Positions 9,201 to 15,864 are shown, counted from the first letter of the stretch. The stretch: 53,174 bases of DNA from Oscillospiraceae bacterium (GCA_015064805.1 SVRN01000013.1:1-53174), one strand, 5' to 3'. Notes: generated by a model from the letters alone, not told the origin. Numbers and translations: made by a program.

Positions 9201-9880
9201 TAAAGAGAACCGTATCCAAAGTTATTAACAGTATGCGACCCATCGCCTACAGTAGTACGAAGCGTTACACCATAATCAAGCGTGAGCGCAGATGTTCCGT
9301 ATGCATAAACGGCATATCCGTTCATTGCTTGAACCGAACCACCGTTAAGGGTTGCCTTCGCTTGCTTTTCCAAAATAATAGTGCAACCCGCCTTGTAGCT
9401 TTCAAACGCAACGTTCTCTGTAATAAGTTCGGCAGAATCGGTTACCTGAACACTACCATAGTCCTCTCTGCTTTTTGCCTTATTGTTTCCAAATCCAACA
9501 AAACCGTTTTTAACGGTCAGCTTCGATGTGCCCATAACCTTAATGAAGGATATCGTACCTGAAAAATATTCGTTGTCACGGTTTTGAACACTTAAATTGT
9601 AACCGTTCAGATCAAGCACGTATTCTTTATTTCCGTCAAACACAAGTCTGTGTTGGTCGGGAAGTTCCATAGGAACTGTGTGTGTAATATCTGCCATAAG
9701 CTTGATGTTGGTCTTATCCTCGTTGACAGCCGCCACAAGCTCGGCAAATGTAGCAACCTCTGTGGGCGCATCACCTGTTGCATCCGCAAATACGGTGATT
9801 GCCGAGAACGGCAGAATCGCTACAACCATCAGAATGGCGAGCAATAATGCAAAAAATTTGCTTGTGTGTTTTGTTTTCAT
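6257..9880 (-). CDS. large TM-anchored surface protein with Ig-like and Cys-rich repeats
   Basis: A 1207-residue protein with an AAGGAG site before ATG 9880. Residues 1-33 form a signal peptide. Residues ~40-270 are beta-helix-like (LNGYNLSVQNRDN, LTVKNGFVGFGNN). Residues ~330-395 resemble a divergent InlB B-repeat (VTVTEAKYGETVTLEA...GYEFTYWSGDY). Several Ig-like units follow, marked by YQWYKNGEAIEGAT and YQWYVDGTEIDGA. From ~965 come Cys-paired modules (HWLECDANDC, HWHECTGCEG) like those of the next gene. A membrane helix (~1166-1192) and a 15-residue basic tail end it; no LPXTG motif is seen. It is a cell-surface protein anchored by its C-terminus, probably adhesive. It lies 28 bases after the preceding gene, in one operon. 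Confidence 0.8.
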   Translation of the reverse strand: MKTKHTSKFFALLLAILMVVAILPFSAITVFADATGDAPTEVATFAELVAAVNEDKTNIKLMADITHTVPMELPDQHRLVFDGNKEYVLDLNGYNLSVQNRDNEYFSGTISFIKVMGTSKLTVKNGFVGFGNNKAKSREDYGSVQVTDSAELITENVAFESYKAGCTIILEKQAKATLNGGSVQAMNGYAVYAYGTSALTLDYGVTLRTTVGDGSHTVNNFGYGSLYFSSSGDLTVYGAYFKSGVQVHPTQIDEFDVTKKEVKIDGTKLTKKIYDGDGLPSASEYDYSWYRGSPTGYAIFTTVNPRKFVLEISVMDTERKFPITVTNGVAKVGDVTVTEAKYGETVTLEANAPESGYEFTYWSGDYSFADNSSATTTFVMPYGNVVTSANYGKEKIHNIDVILPAPQVGEPLYDTITSVSGKSEFVSIRWYLVNGGSTTPLIGGELFAAGNTYKVVVEFSPANGWLFASNPTATVNGNTASASSSMPSVASVSYTFASLSSSFPVYYTDDFIVGFGSTKTVDVEKMANENASFRAAYLDDKVTYQWYKNGEAIEGATDVSYKITSANNGDKFQVKVIADGVVSCGSARMFNEKLIGDIGLTMDDPQVGQKSSDFIPQFVSAGFTIAEEDGLSWQKDAGGYWTIINKDFIFEPGVKYRLMVDIIPPEGYSFVSPTVSADGRTTSAIDYGTLARGWITFDATPSNPFSIIMTADSGVGLGDTLELDIEAMKAASTDFKTAYEANKVSYQWYVDGTEIDGAKLSKFALGTDYAKKTIQVVVTADDKVACSQEFVGSQYIESLDILISPPIAGQTPSTTAIEKNGKVIIEAGAIIWYNAADDSKVTGPFVAGESYYVSICFTAAEGYVFDDYSVTTNDYHSSLLANTNINGVNVDKIYDCSYIIPNFGDVYSIAFVCVEHTHTYTNSVLQKDDTNHWLECDANDCPDKFGSRKDITPHSGGTATCLAQAVCSCGQSYGALGAHTFGEWQNEVAATCVATGTKAHKTCSTCHKHFQADGVTEITDLTIAVDTNNHDMATEWTKTAEGHYHVCKRTGCEYHDTLVAHTSSGSATETTPETCTVCGYVITPALGHTTHTPKTEWKSDADNHWHECTGCEGQQLEKAAHADSNNDGKCDTCEYQMSTTPNTPDDPGTTPPANNPPTDDDGGLGAGAIVGIVIGSVAVVGVGGFALFWFVIKKKTWAEFIALFKKH

Positions 9881-9908
9881 TGTAATTCTCCTTTTCTAAA
9901 GAATGCGT

Positions 9909-10346
9909 TTAGGCGGAAACCGCCGTGTCTTTTAATCTAACTTGTTCAAGTATCTCAATGAATTTGGGCTTATCCTTCGCCATCCTGATGCAAGACTCGC
10001 TCATTTCCACTCGCACCTGTCCGGGAAGTCCGTGCGCCACACCCTGTTCATCGAACAGCTCTACGTAGAAGTACCAAACGACCGAATCAAGATTTTCGTG
10101 CCGCTCGGGGCAGAAGAATTTTATCACTCTGCCGGGGCGCTTCATCTCGAATAAGCAATACGGTCGGTCGCTGTTCTCGGGTACGGTGAAGATCGGAAAT
10201 CCCTTCTCGAACATAAGCAAAAAGGCATCGTGCTGCTCGTTGATCAAGAGAAAATCGGTTTCGGGTACGTTTTCGTTGATCACGTAATCAAGCCCCTTCT
10301 CCACAGGGAACTCAAACCTGTCGAATAGAATTCGCTTTTCGGTCAC
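9909..10346 (-). CDS. conserved-looking cytoplasmic protein of unknown function
   Basis: A 145-residue protein starting at GTG 10346 with GGAGGTGG about 6 bases upstream. No signal peptide, membrane helix or recognised motif is visible; it has several aromatic beta-strand-like stretches (YCLFEMKRPGRVIKFFCPERH, VWYFYVELFDEQG). It is the first gene of the surface-protein operon, directly behind the phased-repeat promoter. It might be a regulatory or assembly factor, but nothing in the sequence decides this. Confidence 0.65.
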   Translation of the reverse strand: MTEKRILFDRFEFPVEKGLDYVINENVPETDFLLINEQHDAFLLMFEKGFPIFTVPENSDRPYCLFEMKRPGRVIKFFCPERHENLDSVVWYFYVELFDEQGVAHGLPGQVRVEMSESCIRMAKDKPKFIEILEQVRLKDTAVSA

Positions 10347-10412
10347 ATTTCACCACCTCCGTTTTTATTTTCATTGCGTTTTTTGGATAGCACCGAATTC
10401 TATCTTGCCTAT

Positions 10413-10440
10413 ATTTTATCATAAATCTCTTGCTTTGACA
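10413..10440 (-). promoter_or_regulatory. promoter of the surface-protein operon
   Basis: On the minus strand TAAAAT (10413-10418) is preceded, across 16 bases, by a weak -35 (TGTCAA, 10435-10440). The phased GGGGTA array begins within about 10 bases upstream of the -35. The weak -35 beside a binding-site array suggests an activator-dependent promoter. Confidence 0.6.
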
Positions 10441-10442
10441 TC

Positions 10443-10550
10443 TACCCCTTAGGGGTAAAAGTATCAAAATTAGGGGTAGGTTTGGGGTAATTTTTCAAAA
10501 TTTAGGGGTAAAAACGGGTAATTACGGTATTTTAGGGGTGAAAAAGGGTG
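10443..10550. repeat. helically phased GGGGTA direct-repeat array (likely operator)
   Basis: Seven copies of (TTA)GGGGTA-like sequence have cores at 10452, 10473, 10484, 10505, 10515, 10535 and 10545. The spacings are 21, 11, 21, 10, 20 and 10 bases, so all copies face the same side of the helix. A TACCCC half-site at 10443 makes the first one an inverted pair. The array lies just upstream of the surface-protein promoter and is an apparent multi-site binding region for a transcription factor, perhaps the LuxR-type regulator encoded next door. Confidence 0.7.
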
Positions 10551-10570
10551 AGAACGCCATTTTTTTGAGC

Positions 10571-10601
10571 AAAAAAGGACGACGGAGCATTTCCGTCGTC
10601 C
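10571..10601 (-). terminator. terminator of the LuxR-type regulator gene
   Basis: On the minus strand GGACGACGGA pairs with TCCGTCGTCC and is followed by TTTTTT. It separates the regulator gene from the repeat array and surface operon. Confidence 0.85.
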
Positions 10602-10627
10602 TATGTAAACTATGGTTTATATTTTTA

Positions 10628-11590
10628 TCATTTTTTCACGAGAATTGCATACAATTCCTCTCGACAGGTTACGCCGAGCTTGGAGTAAAGTGTTCTCGTA
10701 TAGAGCTTCACGGAGCTTTCCGATACGTACATAATTTCAGCGATCTCTCTGCGCTTTTTATATTGAAGTATCAGCTCCAGCACCTCACGCTCACGGGGAG
10801 CAAGGGTTTCACCGTTCTTCAAGCACAAAAGCACCTTGCCGATCTTTACGTCCATCGGCATCGTGGCAATATCGATTCCAAGCTGCTCCGACTCTGCCGG
10901 AGTGAACACGGGAACATCGTTCTTGTGAACATAGTCCTGAAGCATCAGCCACTCAATGAGGAAACCGCCTGCACTCATAAGATATGTAACCGAAAGGAAT
11001 TCCACATCCCAAGGGATAACCTTGCCGAAGCACCACATGGCGATATTGCCAAGCACGATCAAGAGCATTCCGCAGGCGTGCTTTTGCGATGCGCTCTTAT
11101 GTTGACCGAGCGATAAACCGATTACGGTTATCATTCCGACGAAATAAAGAATAATGTATATGAGGTTTATCGGGTGCAAAACTCCGTATTCCTTATGGAG
11201 AACGGTTGCTCCGTCAACCTTTTCTATCGTTGCGCTTGTATAGTACCAATCGAGATAGCCCGTGGTGCAGATGATGGCGAACATAATTACCGCCACACCG
11301 ATCAACACGCCAAGCACCCATTTCTTGTAGGTGTAACCGCAGAGCTTCGAGATCAGCATGAACATACACAAGGGGATCAGAACTTGTCCGAGGTATGTAA
11401 TCTTATTGGCAAAGAGCGCGAATTCTACCGTGTTTGAAAATGCTATCAAGGTATACCCGAGGTTGACTACTGCCACGCAAGCGAACAAAAACAACAGCCA
11501 CGGCTCGTTCTGCTTTTTACGCACGAACAGAAAGTATAATGGTAACAGAGACAGCGAAAGCAAAAGCAACGCTCCATATGTCCATTGCAT
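10628..11590 (-). CDS. membrane one-component regulator: 7TM sensor plus LuxR HTH
   Basis: A 320-residue protein; ATG 11590 has AAGGAGG 8 bases upstream, better than the upstream in-frame start at 11623. Residues ~5-225 hold about seven membrane helices, as in HisKA_7TM-type sensor modules, with an extracytoplasmic loop between (GYLDWYYTSATIEKVDGATV). Residues ~255-318 (LAPREREVLELILQYKKRREIAEIMYVSESSVKLYTRTLYSKLGV) are a GerE/LuxR helix-turn-helix. A membrane-tied regulator of this layout senses an external or membrane signal and binds DNA directly. It is encoded immediately upstream of the phased repeats and surface-protein operon, its probable target. Confidence 0.85.
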   Translation of the reverse strand: MQWTYGALLLLSLSLLPLYFLFVRKKQNEPWLLFLFACVAVVNLGYTLIAFSNTVEFALFANKITYLGQVLIPLCMFMLISKLCGYTYKKWVLGVLIGVAVIMFAIICTTGYLDWYYTSATIEKVDGATVLHKEYGVLHPINLIYIILYFVGMITVIGLSLGQHKSASQKHACGMLLIVLGNIAMWCFGKVIPWDVEFLSVTYLMSAGGFLIEWLMLQDYVHKNDVPVFTPAESEQLGIDIATMPMDVKIGKVLLCLKNGETLAPREREVLELILQYKKRREIAEIMYVSESSVKLYTRTLYSKLGVTCREELYAILVKK

Positions 11591-11643
11591 ATAGTCACAC
11601 CTCCTTTGACGATAGTATCGCATTGTAAATAATTGATTATATT

Positions 11644-11672
11644 ATTATAGCATAAAAATGTGAATAAATCAA
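11644..11672 (-). promoter_or_regulatory. promoter of the LuxR-type regulator gene
   Basis: TTGATT (11667-11672) and TATAAT (11644-11649) on the minus strand with a 17-base spacer. The start would fall ~45 bases before ATG 11590. Confidence 0.8.
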
Positions 11673-11704
11673 GGTGTTTTGACTCATTTGTGAGGATTCG
11701 TGTC

Positions 11705-11736
11705 AAAAAATCGGCATCGGATTTTGCTCCGATGCC
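11705..11736 (-). terminator. terminator after the DUF6809-like gene
   Basis: GGCATCGGA pairs with TCCGATGCC on the minus strand, followed by GATTTTTT, just past the stop at 11744. Confidence 0.85.
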
Positions 11737-11743
11737 TGAATCG

Positions 11744-12019
11744 TTATTCGTTTGTGTCCGATTGCACCTCCATCGTGAGCCTTGCTCCGAGGCGGAAGGC
11801 GTATTCGAAGATGGCTGCTTCGGCAAGGCTTACGTACTCGTCCCAGCAGTCGTGGAATTTTTCAAAGATCTCCTTCTGCTCGTCGGTAAAGGTCTTTTCC
11901 AAGTCCTCGTGATGCCTTGCCATGTATCCGAGCAGCTCTTTCATTTCCTTTGAGTTGTTTCTGCTGTCCTCTTGCGGAATGATGTTTCCGTGCCATAACT
12001 CTTTTATCATACTTTTCAT
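11744..12019 (-). CDS. small DUF6809-like mobile-element protein
   Basis: A 91-residue mostly helical, acidic protein (MKSMIKELWHGNIIPQED...YMARHHEDLEKTFTDEQKEIFEKFHDCWDEY). ATG 12019 has AAAGGAGG about 8 bases upstream; the longer frame to 12082 has none. From memory this pattern (KELWHGNI.P.E and a C-terminal F..GA.L...V) is common in small proteins found in Clostridia integrative elements and grouped as DUF6809; the function is not known. It is the gene nearest the tRNA-Pro attachment end, 400 bases away. Confidence 0.7.
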   Translation of the reverse strand: MKSMIKELWHGNIIPQEDSRNNSKEMKELLGYMARHHEDLEKTFTDEQKEIFEKFHDCWDEYVSLAEAAIFEYAFRLGARLTMEVQSDTNE

Positions 12020-12118
12020 GTGTTGTACCTCCTTTTCTGTCAGCACAACAACATACCACAGAAGAGAGAGGAAGTCCAGCACTTTTCCGAAAATAAATTC
12101 GGGCTTTTTTCACGGGCG

Positions 12119-12142
12119 TTTTCTTTGACTACTGCGATGCAA
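12119..12142 (+). repeat. 24-bp repeat, copy 2 (partner at 4255)
   Basis: Matches 4255-4278 with one mismatch, in the same orientation. It lies 100 bases upstream of the DUF6809-like gene in the otherwise gene-free interval 12020-12687. Confidence 0.5.
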
Positions 12143-12166
12143 ATTTTGAGTGTTGAGAGAAGGCGC

Positions 12167-12195
12167 TTGACTATTGTGCTGATGTATGGTATAAT
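12167..12195 (+). promoter_or_regulatory. outward-facing sigma-A promoter near the element's right end
   Basis: TTGACT (12167-12172), a 17-base spacer and a perfect TATAAT (12190-12195). It points across 230 bases without a credible gene into the tRNA-Pro tail at 12429. In a circular form of the element it would read through the joined attachment site into the left end. A short plus-strand RNA ending at 12514 is also possible. Confidence 0.7.
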
Positions 12196-12428
12196 AACGG
12201 CAGAAGAAAAAACTCGACACGGGGTGAACCGTTTAGTCACCTGACGGTGCAAGATTCAAATATTTTGAGCTTGGATTTTGGGTTCAAAAAGTGGGATGAC
12301 CACACCTTTGACCATCTACAGACTTGGACTGTGTGGAAACAGTGCGAACAAGAGCATCCGAAAGCATCGTTTTCGGACTGAAAAGCCCCCAAAAGTCGCA
12401 AAAATCACTTAAAAATCAAGTGTGCAAC

Positions 12429-12475
12429 TCTTCGGGACGTAGAAGTCGCAAGTTCGAATCTTGTCACCTCGACCA
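12429..12475 (+). other. 3' half of tRNA-Pro(CGG): attR-like end of the integrated element
   Basis: The sequence from the anticodon loop (TTCGGGA, anticodon CGG) through variable loop, T-arm (GCAAG-TTCGAAT-CTTGT), acceptor strand CACCTCG, A and CCA matches the 3' half of bacterial tRNA-Pro. Its acceptor strand needs a 5' CGAGGTG partner, which is absent: the DNA before it cannot fold into the missing arms. This is what remains at one side of a tRNA gene after site-specific integration, with the other side off the left edge. Confidence 0.75.
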
Positions 12476-12514
12476 AAGAAAAGGAACCGAGTTAAAACTC
12501 GGTTCCTTTTCTTT
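12475..12514 (+). terminator. terminator after the tRNA-Pro tail
   Basis: A 17-bp stem beginning AAAGAAAAGGAACCGAG and ending CTCGGTTCCTTTTCTTT follows the CCA directly, as at an intact tRNA gene. Confidence 0.85.
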
Positions 12515-12547
12515 CGTTTGAAATGATGGGCTTGAGAATTTGTACAG

Positions 12548-12619
12548 AAGAATGCGCAAAGCGCATTCTTCGTGAACTCGCGCTTGCGCGAGTTCTATGT
12601 TCGAATCTTGTCACCTCGA
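12548..12619 (+). repeat. palindrome pair fused to a second tRNA-Pro T-arm/acceptor tail
   Basis: Two hairpins (AGAATGCGC/GCGCATTCT at 12549-12569 and GAACTCGCGC/GCGCGAGTTC at 12574-12595) joined by TCGT are followed by a perfect 21-base copy (12599-12619) of the T-loop-to-acceptor part of the tRNA-Pro tail found at 12452-12472. The same layout, palindrome-CGTGAA-palindrome-T-arm, recurs after tRNA-Arg at 37.6 kb. Confidence 0.7.
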
Positions 12620-12634
12620 ACACATACACACAAG

Positions 12635-12670
12635 GAAGCGCAAAGGCCGTAGCCTTTGCGCTTCTTTTTT
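12635..12670. terminator. bidirectional terminator hairpin
   Basis: A 13-bp stem GAAGCGCAAAGGC/GCCTTTGCGCTTC with loop CGTA and six T residues on the plus strand. It ends the tRNA-Pro tail module and lies 18 bases past the flavin reductase stop on the other strand. Confidence 0.8.
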
Positions 12671-12687
12671 ATACCAGCCAACATCCG

Positions 12688-13275
12688 TTACCCCTTCTTT
12701 TGACTTGGCTTTTTCTTCTTCTTCACCGCCGAAAACCCAAACTGCCCGATCTTTTTGCCCAGCGCAAAGTATTCGCCGTGGGCGAAGGCGGCAAGGTCGG
12801 CGCGCTCCATGCACAATTTGCCCTTGTCGTCGAGCAGCTTTTCATCGGCGCGGACGGAGACGATGTCGGCGATGAACATATCGTGCGTGCCCAGCGGGAC
12901 GACGTCGGTCACGCGGCACTCCAACGAAAGCGGGCACTCGGCGATGGAGGGGCAGGCGACCTCGCTTCCCTCCTCGCGTGTCAAGCCGCACTTGGCGAAT
13001 TTATCCACCTTGGCGCCCGTATACATGCCGCAATAGTCGGCGGCGCGGATGAGGTGGGCAGGGGTGAGGTTGAGGGTGAATTCACCGCTCTCCTTGATGA
13101 TCTTATAGGAATGGCGCTGTGGGCGAATGGAAACGTAGGTCTTGGGCGGGTGGGTGTTGAGAATACCCGTCCAGGCGATTGTGATGATATTGCTCTCTTC
13201 CATCGTCCCGCAGCTGACCATGACGGGCGGCAGGGGGCCGAGCAGCGTCGAGCCCTTCCATTGAACCTTAGCCAT
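12688..13275 (-). CDS. flavin reductase family protein (FMN-binding split barrel)
   Basis: A 195-residue protein fitting the flavoredoxin/flavin reductase family: MVSCGTMEESNIITIAWTGILNTHPPKTYVSIRPQRHSY near the N-terminus is the FMN-phosphate-binding split-barrel strand set, and FIADIVSVRADEKLLDDKGK is the typical barrel closure. The C-terminus is a lysine-rich tail (KKKKKPSQKKG). It would bind FMN and shuttle electrons in the cytoplasm. It starts 4 bases after the glutaminase-like gene stop with only a weak ribosome site, so translation is probably coupled. A functional link with the upstream gene is not obvious. Confidence 0.85.
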   Translation of the reverse strand: MAKVQWKGSTLLGPLPPVMVSCGTMEESNIITIAWTGILNTHPPKTYVSIRPQRHSYKIIKESGEFTLNLTPAHLIRAADYCGMYTGAKVDKFAKCGLTREEGSEVACPSIAECPLSLECRVTDVVPLGTHDMFIADIVSVRADEKLLDDKGKLCMERADLAAFAHGEYFALGKKIGQFGFSAVKKKKKPSQKKG

Positions 13276-13279
13276 AGGA

Positions 13280-15202
13280 TCAGCTCAGCTTCAGATAGCC
13301 CTTATAGGCCAGCAGCTGAATGAAATATCCGCCGACGACGGTGCGGTTCTGGAAGCCGCACTGTGCCGAGGTGACGGTATCGTACCAGTCGGTCAGCGGC
13401 ACGCGGGAGGGAGACTCGTTGTAGGCTCTCCACAGCGGATCGACGATCGCCTCGAAATCTGCGCGGTTGGTCGAAAGCGCGCCCGCCCAGATGAGCCAGT
13501 CGGCCTTGGTGTAGGTGCGGCGGCTGTCCAGCGGCGTGCCGTAGGCGTGTGCCTCTCTCTTATAGCGGTTGATCTCGGCCTCGCGGAAATGTACGGGGAA
13601 CAGATCAAGACCGATCAGCTGGTCCCAGATCAGATTATACTTGAGGCTGAAGGTCCCCTCGCGGTCAAAGGCCAGGCGGTAAGAGCCGTCGGTGTTGAGG
13701 GCGCGGGGCAAAAAGCTTTCGGCCTTTTCCTTTGCGGTCGCCAGCATACGCGCGGCGTCCTCTTCCCTGCCCAGCATACGGTACAGGATACCCAGCGAGG
13801 CGATGCCCATGATGGCCTTGAGGGTGAGGTTGCAGTTGTGAGCCATGTGGCCTGCGAAGTCGTCGGTGCAGAGCTGATGGGCGGGGTCGTCGCCGTTGGC
13901 GATGAGATATTTCACCCAATCCTCCAGCACGTCCAGATGCGCGGCGGCGAACGAGGCGTCGCCCGATGCGACGGCCGTGGTGGCCTCCATGACCAGCATA
14001 TTGCCGCACTCCTCGACGGGCATCTGACCCTCCTTGCGCATCTCGCCCGTCTCGCGGTTTTTGTTGTAGACCTGGCCGTTGACCAGCGGATACTGGCCTG
14101 CATCGTGGGGCGCAAAGTCGAATTTCCAAGCGTCGCTTGCGGCGAAGCGGTAAATGGGGCGCATCATGCCGCGCACCAGCTCGGGATTATACAGCAGATA
14201 CAGAGGGATGGAGGGGTAGCTGACGTCGACGGTCGCGGCACAGCCGTTGGAGAAATTCTCCTTGGAGATAAAGAGAATTTCGCCGTTTTCGTCCAGCACC
14301 AGCTTGTGGGAATGGATGGTCTGGCGCAGTGCCAGCATCAGAATTTCAGCGTACTTTTCGCCGCCCGCGCGAACGGCGTCGGCAAACAGGCGGTCGGAGA
14401 AGATCTTGCAGCGTTCCATGACGGCAAGATAGCCCTCGTGCGCCTCGGCAATGGCGGCCTCGATGGTCGGGGTGACCGACTTCCAATAGGCCTTGAGGTT
14501 CTGACCGAAATACTGGATACTCTCAACATCGTCATACGCGAAGGTGAACAGCACGCTGTCGCCCACGCAAGCCTCGGCGACAAGATACGCCATGCCGTCG
14601 TCCGACTCCTCACGGCTAAGGAAGCCGAGCGCGCCGCCTGCGACGGACAGATAGAAATAGCCCCAGTCGATGCGTCTGTCGTCACCGCTGCAGTGCAGGA
14701 CGGGCTGTCCCTCGCTGCCCATTTTCATGGTAGACAGACCGTCGATCGAAACGGCCTCGGCCACGACGGCGTCCTGGCCCTTTTCGTGGAGGCAGAACTC
14801 CTCCGACGCGGACAGCTTGACGCTCACGCTATGCTCCTCACCGTCGGTGGGGCGGGCGATGATCTCAAGGTAGCTGACGGGGCGGGAGATGAGATAGTTG
14901 TCGTCGGGCAGAATGGGCGTGGTGAACAGAGCGGTCAGCTCAACGCCTGCCGCCTCGAAGACAACGGTGGTGGTAAACGCCTCGACGTCAAGGGAGACCT
15001 GACGCATGGCGGGGATTTTGTCTGCGTTTTTAGTGCCGATGAAGCGGTATTCAACGCCGTCGATGGTGGCAACACCCTGCAAATTCATGGGACGGTTGGT
15101 CCAATGGCAGGTGTGGATGTCGGTCAGGCGGTCGGCGGGCGACCACAGACTGAAATAGGGGTCGACGGTAATCAGCGGTACGGAGGGGGGACGGAGGATC
15201 AT
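13280..15202 (-). CDS. GtaA-type glutaminase family protein (DUF4964/5127/4965/1793)
   Basis: A 640-residue protein; ATG 15202 has AAAGGATG upstream. Order: a DUF4964-like start (RPPSVPLITVDPYFSLWS...DIHTCHWTNRPM), a DUF5127-like beta region (~70-300), and an alpha/alpha-barrel half (DVSYPSIPLYLLYNPELVRGMMRPIYRFA, FDFAPHDAGQYPLVNGQVY, MPVEECGNMLVM, DDFAGHMAHNCNLTLKAIMGI). This is the fungal glutaminase A architecture that is also common in gut bacteria. Unlike fungal GtaA, no signal peptide is seen, so it should be cytoplasmic. The substrate could be glutamine or an amide/glycoside; the family name is firm, the activity is not. Confidence 0.85.
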   Translation of the reverse strand: MILRPPSVPLITVDPYFSLWSPADRLTDIHTCHWTNRPMNLQGVATIDGVEYRFIGTKNADKIPAMRQVSLDVEAFTTTVVFEAAGVELTALFTTPILPDDNYLISRPVSYLEIIARPTDGEEHSVSVKLSASEEFCLHEKGQDAVVAEAVSIDGLSTMKMGSEGQPVLHCSGDDRRIDWGYFYLSVAGGALGFLSREESDDGMAYLVAEACVGDSVLFTFAYDDVESIQYFGQNLKAYWKSVTPTIEAAIAEAHEGYLAVMERCKIFSDRLFADAVRAGGEKYAEILMLALRQTIHSHKLVLDENGEILFISKENFSNGCAATVDVSYPSIPLYLLYNPELVRGMMRPIYRFAASDAWKFDFAPHDAGQYPLVNGQVYNKNRETGEMRKEGQMPVEECGNMLVMEATTAVASGDASFAAAHLDVLEDWVKYLIANGDDPAHQLCTDDFAGHMAHNCNLTLKAIMGIASLGILYRMLGREEDAARMLATAKEKAESFLPRALNTDGSYRLAFDREGTFSLKYNLIWDQLIGLDLFPVHFREAEINRYKREAHAYGTPLDSRRTYTKADWLIWAGALSTNRADFEAIVDPLWRAYNESPSRVPLTDWYDTVTSAQCGFQNRTVVGGYFIQLLAYKGYLKLS

Positions 15203-15239
15203 AACAGATACATCCTTTCTATTGATTTTTGTTGCTTTA

Positions 15240-15268
15240 ATTATAGCAAGAGAGGGGGGATTTGTCAA
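15240..15268 (-). promoter_or_regulatory. promoter of the glutaminase-flavin reductase operon
   Basis: A perfect TTGACA (15263-15268) and TATAAT (15240-15245) on the minus strand, 17 bases apart, about 38 bases before ATG 15202. It abuts dispersed-repeat copy A. Confidence 0.9.
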
Positions 15269-15311
15269 CGGAGGCAACGGGAAAAGTTGGGATTATTTGG
15301 GCTAAATTTCG

Positions 15312-15864
15312 AACGACCGTTTCTACGGACGATCATACTGCGCGCTTTCAGCGCGCGCTGATCTGTGCCATCTTTTTTGATGCCACTTCTTGGCGCGCCC
15401 CAAGAAGTGGCCAAGAAGGGCGCCCGGCCGTTCCCTCCGGGACCTCCCTGCGATTGCCGCGCTACATAGCAGACAGAGGAGATAGACATCTTTGATCCAA
15501 TGCATCTCCCGCCGTAAGCCATCACGCGCGGCAGGTGAAAGGGGACGAAATCGTTTTTGTTAAAAAGTTAGTTGATCCGGGGTGCGTCGCAGATAGCAAA
15601 AACTTTTGCTGTTTTACTTGCGTGCGTCTTTCGTGTTGGCGTTTTTATTGAAAACGCCAACGCAAAGGCTGAAGATGCTTGCTTTCGCGAAAAAATGAGT
15701 GGAGCGACAGCGGAACGACTTTTCGCGCTCGGGGTTTCCAAAGGGCATTAGGCCCTTTGGCGCCTTTCTTCCGCCACTTCTTGGGGCGCACCAAGAAGTG
15801 GCATAAAAACCGGTACACCGAGCGCGCGAAGCTGTGCGAGGCTCAAGGAGAAGTCGTTAAAAAT
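15312..15864 (+). repeat. dispersed hairpin-rich intergenic repeat, copy A
   Basis: About 550 bases between divergent promoters. Module order: outer arm; hairpin CCACTTCTTGG/CCAAGAAGTGG; CGTTCCCTCCGGGACCTCCC; ATGCATCTC...CGCGGCAGG; GTGCGTCGCAGATAGCAAAA; hairpin TTGGCGTTTTTATTGAAAACGCCAA; TTCGCG-AAAAAATGAGTGGAGCGAC-TTTTCGCG; CCAAAGGGCATTAGGCCCTTTGG as two half-stems; hairpin CCACTTCTTGG again; outer arm ending AGGAGAAGTCGTTAAAA. The two ends are imperfect inverted repeats that include the CTTCTTGG hairpin. No ribosome site or credible gene is present. Confidence 0.9.

Noticed and set aside
10443-10550. CRISPR-like array
   Set aside because: The repeat units are only 6-9 bases with 10- or 20-base spacing and no cas genes; phased binding sites fit better.
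12200-12430. Complete tRNA upstream of the tRNA-Pro tail
   Set aside because: A weak resemblance to a T-arm near 12290 exists, but no acceptor, D or anticodon arms can be paired with the 3' half.
12324-12521. 65-codon frame across the tRNA-Pro tail
   Set aside because: It translates the tRNA tail and terminator; no ribosome site.
12523-15361. Long plus-strand open frames (266 and 604 codons) opposite the flavin reductase and glutaminase genes
   Set aside because: They have no ribosome sites and low-complexity composition typical of the antisense frame of GC-rich genes. The minus-strand genes have recognisable families.
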